A stretch of 21,673 bases of DNA, taken from JAWPNA01 sp045402695 (GTDB lineage Bacteria > Acidobacteriota > Polarisedimenticolia > JACPZX01 > DASXTC01). The stretch is taken from positions 1 to 21,673 of the forward strand of contig JAWPNA010000285.1 of NCBI GenBank assembly GCA_045402695.1, in the 5' to 3' direction. Positions 17,206 to 21,673 of this stretch are shown piece by piece. Position numbers and translations under genes: made by a program. The notes beneath the pieces were generated by a model, which had not been told where the DNA came from, did not search any database, and saw nothing but the letters and a program-made list of their open reading frames with translations. How positions within the stretch are numbered: the stretch's first letter is position 1; each line of letters starts with the position of its first letter.

Positions 17206-17351
17206 CAGTTCTCCTCCGGTCGGCGAATGACCGCTCGGAATCAGCCGCGGCCACGCATCGGCCGTCGGCTGCATGCCGTAGCGATATCGAGAGGGTCCCA
17301 TGCACTCCGTTGTAGCTTCTGTCCGGTCGGCGCACGAGTCCCCCGACGTCA

Positions 17352-17379
17352 ATTCTACCCGAAACGGAGGAGGAGTCAG
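17352..17379 (-). promoter_or_regulatory. Candidate promoter of the BNR/VPS10-like gene
   Basis: On the - strand, CTGACT (17379 to 17374) and TAGAAT (17357 to 17352, five of six to consensus) are spaced by 16 bp. The -35 overlaps the nnrS stop codon. Transcription would start near 17345 and leave a leader of about 140 bases before ATG 17205. The 170-bp gap between nnrS and this gene holds no other gene that I can support. Confidence 0.3.
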
Positions 17380-18605
17380 GGTTGGGATTCCTCCGGGCCG
17401 GGTTGCCGCAGGAGGCGTGGAACCAGCAGCGCCCCCCAGAAGATCGTCCCGGCCAGGAAGATCGCCGCCGCGGATCCGATCCAGACGAAATAGTGCAGCC
17501 TGTCGAACTCCGCGAGCCCCCGTGCCACCATCGCGGCGAGGAACAATCCACCGAAGGCCGGCACCTGCCAGGGACGGCCGCGCACGAGGCGCTGGTACCC
17601 GCCGTGCGCCAGCGACACGTGCAGCCCCACCGCGAACGCCATCAAGGCGAAGCCTCCGATGAAGACGACGTGCAGGCCCGCTTTCCACTGGAGCGGATAG
17701 ATCGCCGCCAGTGCGTACCCCAGTGGGATCATCCAGGCCGAGATCCAGACGAGCCGGCGGTGCCAGCCGGGCACGGACGGGAGTCGCCAGACCCTTCCGG
17801 AGATCAGCAGCACGGCGAGCACGATCGCCGCGCGCATGGCGTAACCTGCGCGCTGGGATTCGTAGTTCTCCACGAAGAAACTGGCCGTCAGCACGACGGC
17901 GGCTACCGCATGTCCGGCGCGCGCCAAAACGTCCGCCCTGCCCGCGGCGGCATCGGGAGGCGCGTCGCCGCGGGTGACAAGCGGCAGCACCATCCCGCCG
18001 ACGCCGACGACCAGTCCGGTGAACATCCCTTGCAGCAGCAGGAGCCGGCCCAGGTCGTGCAGGGAGAATCTCCCGGTCATCCCGCCGATCGCGATGAGCA
18101 GCGACCCGGCGGTCCCCATGGCGAGAGACAGCGGCACCCACACGAAGCTGTTGGGAGGACGGCGCGCCGCCTCGGCGCCGAGGAATCGCTTCACGGCGAA
18201 CGACACCAGCACGATCACCAGCGCCAGCCAGAACACCTGTGAGAGGGCCCAGCGCTGGAACCATGCCGCAATCGTGGTGGCGATCGGAGCGGCCAGGCCG
18301 ACGGCCATCTGCCACGCGGCCGGCGGCGTGGTGCCTGTCCGGCGCGGGATGGCGGTGAAGAGGAACCCCACGGCGAAGCAGATCATGAATCCCTGGATCT
18401 GCGCGATGGAATGGAAGACCGGCTCGTAGTCGGCCAGGAGTCCCACCGAGTGAAGCAGCCAGTGCAGGATTCCCGCCCAGGCCAGCAGCGCCCCGAGCGG
18501 GAAGAAAATCCGGTACGGCTCGCGCCGCCAGAGGGGAGCCGCGGCGAGCAGCGCGCTGCCGTGGGGGATGGCCGCCTCGCGGGAGGGGACGGTTGTCGAA
18601 GCCAT
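17376..18605 (-). CDS. nnrS: NnrS family haem-copper membrane protein
   Basis: This 409-residue, almost wholly hydrophobic protein has about twelve membrane segments. NnrS proteins are haem- and copper-containing inner-membrane proteins linked to nitric oxide metabolism and protection in denitrifiers and pathogens. Family-typical stretches are visible: YRIFFPLGALLAWAGILHWLLHS at about 31-53, HSIAQIQGFMICFAVGFLFTAIPRRTGTTP at 65-94 (the most characteristic), GVGGMVLPLVTRGD and the late LHVVFIGGFALMAFAVGLHVSLAHGG with several His residues that could bind haem. The start is ATG 18605 (MASTTVPSREAA) with GGAGGAGA about 11 bases upstream; the longer in-frame extension is Pro/Arg-rich and not plausible. 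It is divergent from the porin gene, with a palindrome in the shared region. No nitric oxide reductase genes are in the window. Confidence 0.92.
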   Translation of the reverse strand: MASTTVPSREAAIPHGSALLAAAPLWRREPYRIFFPLGALLAWAGILHWLLHSVGLLADYEPVFHSIAQIQGFMICFAVGFLFTAIPRRTGTTPPAAWQMAVGLAAPIATTIAAWFQRWALSQVFWLALVIVLVSFAVKRFLGAEAARRPPNSFVWVPLSLAMGTAGSLLIAIGGMTGRFSLHDLGRLLLLQGMFTGLVVGVGGMVLPLVTRGDAPPDAAAGRADVLARAGHAVAAVVLTASFFVENYESQRAGYAMRAAIVLAVLLISGRVWRLPSVPGWHRRLVWISAWMIPLGYALAAIYPLQWKAGLHVVFIGGFALMAFAVGLHVSLAHGGYQRLVRGRPWQVPAFGGLFLAAMVARGLAEFDRLHYFVWIGSAAAIFLAGTIFWGALLVPRLLRQPGPEESQP

Positions 18606-18639
18606 GGGCTGGTTATCTCCTCCGGGGTCCACCTGATCG

Positions 18640-18658
18640 CCACATAATAATGATGTGG
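18640..18658. promoter_or_regulatory. Candidate operator: 19-bp palindrome between nnrS and porin
   Basis: CCACATAATAATGATGTGG is an inverted repeat centred on A18649; eight of nine position pairs are complementary. It is an AT-rich island in GC-rich DNA. On the - strand it contains TATTAT (18649 to 18644), a good -10 for nnrS about 39 bases before its ATG, though the -35 position is poor. A protein bound here would block nnrS. The half-site does not match the FNR/NnrR TTGATnnnnATCAA box and only partly resembles Fur/PerR 7-1-7 or NsrR boxes, so the regulator is unassigned. Confidence 0.45.
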
Positions 18659-18692
18659 GGGGCCGTATGGGCGAGGGGGGACGCGGCTGAGC

Positions 18693-18721
18693 TTGGCAGG
18701 TGGCCATTGTTCTGATAGCCT
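18693..18721 (+). promoter_or_regulatory. Candidate promoter of the porin gene
   Basis: TTGGCA (18693-18698, five of six to consensus), a 17-bp spacer and TAGCCT (18716-18721), with TGA directly before it as an extended -10. Transcription would begin near 18728, giving a leader of about 40 bases that contains the AGGAGGAGG ribosome-binding site. The palindrome at 18640-18658 would lie about 35-53 bp upstream of the -35, a position suited to activation rather than blockage. Confidence 0.45.
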
Positions 18722-18766
18722 CGCGCCCGCGCGATGGGATGTGGTCCGATTCCAGGAGGAGGCGCT

Positions 18767-19903
18767 GTGTGCAAAGCGAGGAGGGCGGCGAGTCTGGCGC
18801 TACTGATGTTGCTGGGCGCGGCGGGACCGGTGCTCGCCGAGGTGGCACTAGACGAGAAGGGCAAGTTCAAGGTGCTGGGTGATTTCGTTCTGCGGGGCGA
18901 GGCCGACTGGAACTCGCAGGACCCGAACGGCGTGGAGCGGGAAGACCGCAACAGGGCCCGGGTCCGGCTCCGCCTGGGTTTCACCTACGACCATGCCGAT
19001 TGGCTCGGCCTCGGCGTCCGCCTGCGCACCGGCATCGAGGAGAGCCAGCGGTCGCCCTTCACCACGATCGTGGAGTCGGACAACGACAAGTCTGACGAGA
19101 CAGAGGTATTAGTGGACAAGTGGTACGCGTCCGTGAAGAAAGGTGGAGGCTGGGGCTGGGCCGGCAGGCAGTCGTTGCCCTTCTGGAAACAGAACGAGCT
19201 GCTGCTGGACGATGACATCACGGCGGCTGGCCTTGCGGGCGGCTGGAACTTCACGACCGGCAAGAACCAGGTGAACCTCATCGCGGCTTACCTCAGCCTC
19301 CCCGACGGGTCGGTGAGCCTGCTGGGAAGCCTGGCCGCGGGGCAGGTCGTGTACTCCTACAACAGCGAGAGATGGGGAGTCACGGGCGTAGGGGGTCTCT
19401 ACGCCTTCTATGGCGAGGAAGGGGCCAAGTTCCTCACGAACGGCAATGGCGCCCGGGACTACACCCTCTGGGCGGGCGGGGTGCAAGGAAGGCTGAAGGC
19501 GGGCAGGTGGCCCCTGGCCCTTGGCGTCGAGGCGATGCACAACGCGGAGGAGTACTCACCACAAGACCCCGATCTCCACACCGTCGCGCACCGGGACGAG
19601 AAGGATGCGTGGGTGATCACGGCCTCCGCGGGTCAGCTCAAGGCGAAGGGAGACTGGCTGTTCGCCTACTACCGGGCGCGCATCGAGACATTGGCGGTGA
19701 ACGCCGCCTACACGCAGGACGACTGGACGCGCTGGGGCACCGGCAGCCAGCCCGACACCACCGACATGAAGGGGCACGAGCTGAGAGGCGGGTACGCCTT
19801 CTCACCGCAGATCAGCGTTGTGGCCCGGCTCTACCTGGCCGAAGCGATCACCACGGTGCAGGACGGCAAGCGATTCCGGATTGATCTCAAATACGAGTTC
19901 TGA
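18767..19903 (+). CDS. Outer-membrane porin (putative)
   Basis: This 378-residue protein starts at GTG 18767 behind AGGAGGAGG (18754-18762). The signal peptide is clear: basic MCKARRAA, then SLALLMLLGAAGPVLA with cleavage before EV. The rest is an alternating amphipathic pattern with many aromatic and charged residues (VLGDFVLRGEADWN, RVRLRLGFTYDHADWLGLGVRLRTG, ARLYLAEAITTVQ) and ends in IDLKYEF, whose terminal Phe is the usual outer-membrane insertion signal. A beta-barrel porin of the putative-porin type is the best reading; the substrate cannot be told. The in-frame ATG at 18734 would put a Gly/Pro stretch before the signal peptide, so it was not used. It is divergent from nnrS, and co-regulation is possible. 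Confidence 0.87.
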   Translation: MCKARRAASLALLMLLGAAGPVLAEVALDEKGKFKVLGDFVLRGEADWNSQDPNGVEREDRNRARVRLRLGFTYDHADWLGLGVRLRTGIEESQRSPFTTIVESDNDKSDETEVLVDKWYASVKKGGGWGWAGRQSLPFWKQNELLLDDDITAAGLAGGWNFTTGKNQVNLIAAYLSLPDGSVSLLGSLAAGQVVYSYNSERWGVTGVGGLYAFYGEEGAKFLTNGNGARDYTLWAGGVQGRLKAGRWPLALGVEAMHNAEEYSPQDPDLHTVAHRDEKDAWVITASAGQLKAKGDWLFAYYRARIETLAVNAAYTQDDWTRWGTGSQPDTTDMKGHELRGGYAFSPQISVVARLYLAEAITTVQDGKRFRIDLKYEF

Positions 19904-19919
19904 GCGCTGAGTCCGGACG

Positions 19920-20237
19920 TCAGAAGCTCCAGCCGAACGAGTTGGCGACCCCCCAGTCGTTCGTGTGAGCCTCGGCGGACGCCGGCTTGCTGTCGTAGCT
20001 TTCGTAGGCGGAGAGGCTCCAGAAGAAGTCCTTGAAGATCTCCCGTTTCAGGCTCACGTCGAGCTCGCCGCGCACACGTCCCGACACGGTGATGCTGGGG
20101 AAGACGAGGAAGCTCATCGTCAGGTCGGTCTCGGGGCGATCGTAACGGAACACCGACCACGACACCATTCCCAGGGCCTCCGCGCTGGTCTCATTCGACT
20201 CCCCGTTCACCTGCTCGTTGTTCCCGGTCAGGCCGCC
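19920..20237 (-). pseudogene. 5'-truncated DUF481 outer-membrane protein gene
   Basis: The - strand reads about 105 residues, from GGLTGNNEQVNGESNETSAEA through FRYDRPETDLTMSFLVFPS, GRVRGELDVSLKREIFKDFFW and SLSAYESYDSKP to a closing GWSF and TGA. This matches the C-terminal third of DUF481 (YdiY-like) outer-membrane proteins, including the final aromatic residue. The N-terminal two thirds, signal peptide and start are missing: beyond about 20237 the frame stays open but encodes the antisense of another gene. No start codon with a ribosome-binding site was found. Either the gene was broken by rearrangement or the assembly is chimeric here. Its stop is 16 bp from the porin stop. Confidence 0.75.
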
Positions 20238-20705
20238 GTGATGTTCTTCCGGCGTGACGACGTGCCCGCCGATATCGTGGAGAAAGAGGCTGAAATCCGG
20301 AGGTTGCTCAATCTCCCCGCCGAGCCGCAGGAATTCGTGCTCACCTATTCGCCGGTGCGCGGGGCGCGGAACGAGTTGACCGTGAACAGCCGCTCGATGC
20401 TGCAAATCATGGGGGCCTTCGCGAGCTACCTGGACGTGCCGGAGGAGCACCTAAAGGATCACAGCGCCGTACCGGCTTTAGAAGGCACGACCCCGAATGG
20501 TCGGCAGACCGAAGTACGGATTCACAGCGGCAAGGACAAGCCGGCTTCAGCATTCGCCGCCGTGCCGTATCGCGATCACTGGTTCTGGATCGACGATAGC
20601 GACTGGCAGACGAAGCGGGCGCTCACGGCGGTCATGTTCTTCTTCACGCTGGCGGATACCGGCGGCAACGAGAAGCTGCCGCTCATCACCATCCCGGCGC
20701 AATAG
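20238..20705 (+). pseudogene. 5'-truncated gene, conserved hypothetical protein C-terminus
   Basis: About 155 residues read in one frame from VMFFRRDDVPADIVEKEAEI, through RSMLQIMGAFASYLDVPEE and YRDHWFWIDDSDWQTKRA, to LITIPAQ and TAG at 20703-20705. I recognise the RSxLQIMxxxASYxDVP and YRDxWFWIDD patterns from the C-terminal part of longer uncharacterised bacterial proteins (from memory; the full family is several hundred residues). ATG 20241 could start translation but has no ribosome-binding site, and the sequence before it is the antisense of the DUF481 fragment. It is therefore probably a remnant cut at the same point as that gene. Function unknown. Confidence 0.65.
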
Positions 20706-20773
20706 AAGGTTCGGGTTCCGGAGTTCGGATACACTGTGCTGACGAGTTGTTCGACGTTGCGAGTGGAGCAGTC

Positions 20774-20866
20774 TTGAGAGTCTCCATAACCCTGTTCATC
20801 AGCCTGTTCACGACACTCTTGGCCATCAGCAATTCACTGGAGGCCGGCCGGGTCATCGGCGGTTGA
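20774..20866 (+). CDS. Very small ORF with signal-peptide-like sequence (doubtful)
   Basis: TTG 20774, with GTGGAG 6 bases upstream, opens a 30-residue frame: basic MRVS, a hydrophobic core ITLFISLFTTLLAIS, then NSLEAGRVIGG and TGA. It looks like an export signal with nothing behind it. The RVIGG end recalls the activation site of trypsin-like proteases, so it could be the 5' stub of a lost secreted protease; that is a guess. It may equally be chance or a genuine small peptide. Confidence 0.2.
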   Translation: MRVSITLFISLFTTLLAISNSLEAGRVIGG

Positions 20867-20887
20867 GTTGAGAATCATCACGAGGGA

Positions 20888-20970
20888 GTGAGGCGTCGGT
20901 GATCGGATTAGCGATCTGGGATCACCTGGATAGCCATCGTGGCTAGGGTTTGATGGAATCACCACCTCAC
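20888..20970 (+). ncRNA. Candidate structured RNA element with competing stems
   Basis: This part of a 374-bp gene-poor stretch (20867-21240) has several strong pairings. GTGAGG 20888-20893 pairs with CCTCAC 20965-20970, and GGTGAT 20898-20903 with ATCACC 20958-20963. A second ATCACC copy at 20921-20926 can instead take the same strand, making GGTGATC/GATCACC, so the two folds exclude each other. Inside is a perfect hairpin, TAGCCA-TCG-TGGCTA, at 20931-20945. The strand is assumed from the downstream gene. No known riboswitch or sRNA family was recognised. Confidence 0.3.
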
Positions 20971-21054
20971 CCATTGTTGACTCGCGCCAGCAGGGGGCCA
21001 AAGCCGAGCATGAAACGGAGAGCACGAGCATATCTGGTAAGATACGGCTGGTGT

Positions 21055-21123
21055 AACGGTGGCCTCTCACCGATCGGATGGATTCCGTTCACTACCCAAG
21101 CGAGAGGCTGACAGGTCACCGTT
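21055..21123 (+). ncRNA. Second candidate stem structure upstream of the GlsB-like gene
   Basis: AACGGTG 21055-21061 pairs with CACCGTT 21117-21123, and the adjoining GCCTCTC 21062-21068 with GAGAGGC 21102-21108, giving 14 pairs with an 8-base bulge on the 3' side. Within the loop, CGGA 21075-21078 pairs with TCCG 21084-21087. A competing local hairpin, CGGTG-GCCTCT-CACCG, is at 21057-21072. A further hairpin, ACTTGC/GCAAGT, is at 21139-21159 and overlaps a TTGACT at 21136-21141 that has no convincing -10. It could be the leader of the gene at 21241 or a separate RNA. Confidence 0.3.
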
Positions 21124-21240
21124 GAGCCGTCCACCTTGACTTGCAATGTGTGAGCAAGTGATGCTCTTTCAATGGCGTACTAAAGTCCCACCTATGGAGA
21201 ATCACCAGGCCGCACCAAGGCTCTTGCGGGAGACGACGGA

Positions 21241-21492
21241 ATGGAGTTCATCTGGTTCGCCCTGATTGGAATCTGCGCCGGCTGGCTCGCCGGACAGTTC
21301 ACGAAGGGGTCGGGATTCGGGAGTATCGGCGACCTCATCGTCGGCACGATCGGCGCGCTCGTGGGCGGGTTCCTATTCAGGCTCGTGGGGATCGCTGCGT
21401 ACGGGCTTCTCGGGCAGTTGATCGTCGCGACGGTCGGGGCAATCCTCTTGCTTGCCCTGCTACGACGTGTGCGACGACGACCCCTGTCCTGA
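21241..21492 (+). CDS. GlsB/YeaQ/YmgE family small membrane protein
   Basis: This 83-residue protein has the full family shape: MEFIWFALIGICAGWLAGQF as the first membrane helix, then the glycine-rich GSGFGSIGDLIVGTIGALVGGFLF forming the second, a third helix GQLIVATVGAILLLALL, and a basic tail RRVRRRPLS. The length is normal for the family (about 80-85). The family is called transglycosylase-associated by similarity only; members are often induced by general stress and no enzymatic role is established. ATG 21241 is preceded by GGGAG at a 9-base spacing. It stands alone after a 374-bp stretch with no supported gene. Confidence 0.93.
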   Translation: MEFIWFALIGICAGWLAGQFTKGSGFGSIGDLIVGTIGALVGGFLFRLVGIAAYGLLGQLIVATVGAILLLALLRRVRRRPLS

Positions 21493-21533
21493 ATTCCCGC
21501 TCGCGCTCTTGAGACGGAAGTGATCGTGCCGCC

Positions 21534-21673
21534 CTAGTCAGGGCTGAAGTGCAGGTCGCAGCCGACGCGCGGCAAGTCGATCGGCGCTTCGCTTCCGGCG
21601 TGAAAGGAATCCTGATTGTGCGCGCCGAGGATGACTGAGTCGCGCGATGGACACCAAGTCAGCGAATGACTCA
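21534..21673 (-). CDS. Possible 3' end of a gene entering from the right edge
   Basis: On the - strand a frame is open from the window edge to TAG at 21536-21534. It gives about 45 residues, including RDSVILGAHNQDSFHAGSE and ending VGCDLHFSPD. Among its last 37 codons about four fifths end in G or C, as expected for coding sequence here, whereas competing frames contain more stops. No family is recognised and the piece is short, so this is a tentative call. Confidence 0.3.
   Translation of the reverse strand, partial: SHSLTWCPSRDSVILGAHNQDSFHAGSEAPIDLPRVGCDLHFSPD

Noticed and set aside
17206..17307. In-frame upstream ATG start for the BNR gene (MGPSRYRYG)
   Set aside because: It would put over 30 residues before a clear signal peptide, and the downstream ATG has an ideal GGAGGAG.
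20834..21070. 78-residue - strand frame in the gene-poor stretch
   Set aside because: No family resemblance, no clear ribosome-binding site, and it overlaps the strongest inverted repeats.
21010..21111. 33-residue + strand frame starting MKRRARAYL
   Set aside because: Lies in the stem structure, and there is neither a ribosome-binding site nor coding bias.
21051..21127. Integron attC-like site (GTGTAAC ... GTTGAGC ends around a palindrome)
   Set aside because: The left end breaks RYYYAAC at one position, the two ends pair poorly with each other, and the spacers between arms (4 and 12 bases) do not fit attC geometry. No integrase is present.

Overview
The window is GC-rich, gene-dense bacterial DNA with an envelope and secretion flavour. 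The gene set suggests a soil or sediment Acidobacteriota-like genome: a secreted VPS10/BNR-type protein of about 1,100 residues, an FG-GAP plus ASPIC/UnbV protein, an exported DUF3108-like protein, TPR proteins, a DUF481 outer-membrane protein fragment, and a PspC/LiaF-like pair. That placement is inference from gene content; there is no rRNA or other phylogenetic marker except uvrA. No tRNA, rRNA, CRISPR array, transposase or integrase was seen.

Region 1 (1-2492, + strand): the 3' tail of a cut-off gene, then a tight three-gene run: a PspC-domain membrane protein, a LiaF-like membrane protein and a small HExxH membrane metalloprotease of M50 type. The layout suggests an envelope-stress sensing module. 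Region 2 (2440-11337, - strand): a four-gene operon that begins with a strong candidate promoter and uvrA, followed by an exported DUF3108-like protein and two large, secreted, mutually paralogous TPR proteins. The junctions are a GTGA overlap, a 5-bp gap and an ATGA overlap, so translation is probably coupled. The last TPR gene and the protease gene overlap tail to tail by 53 bp.

Region 3 (11338-17205): a divergent intergenic region with a long imperfect inverted repeat, a + strand seven-loop FG-GAP/UnbV protein, and a convergent - strand BNR/VPS10-like secreted protein. Region 4 (17206-19903): nnrS (nitric-oxide-associated haem-copper membrane protein) on the - strand, divergent from a porin. 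Between them is an AT-rich 19-bp palindrome that looks like an operator and overlaps the probable nnrS -10 element.

Region 5 (19904-21673): a disturbed zone. Two genes on opposite strands, both lacking their 5' parts, meet head to head at one point near 20238. A 374-bp gene-poor stretch rich in RNA-like stems follows, then a small GlsB/YeaQ-type membrane protein, and possibly the 3' end of a - strand gene at the window edge. The points most worth checking are the paired TPR proteins with a degenerate peptidase-like domain, the head-to-head gene truncation, the nnrS/porin palindrome and the structured intergenic regions.
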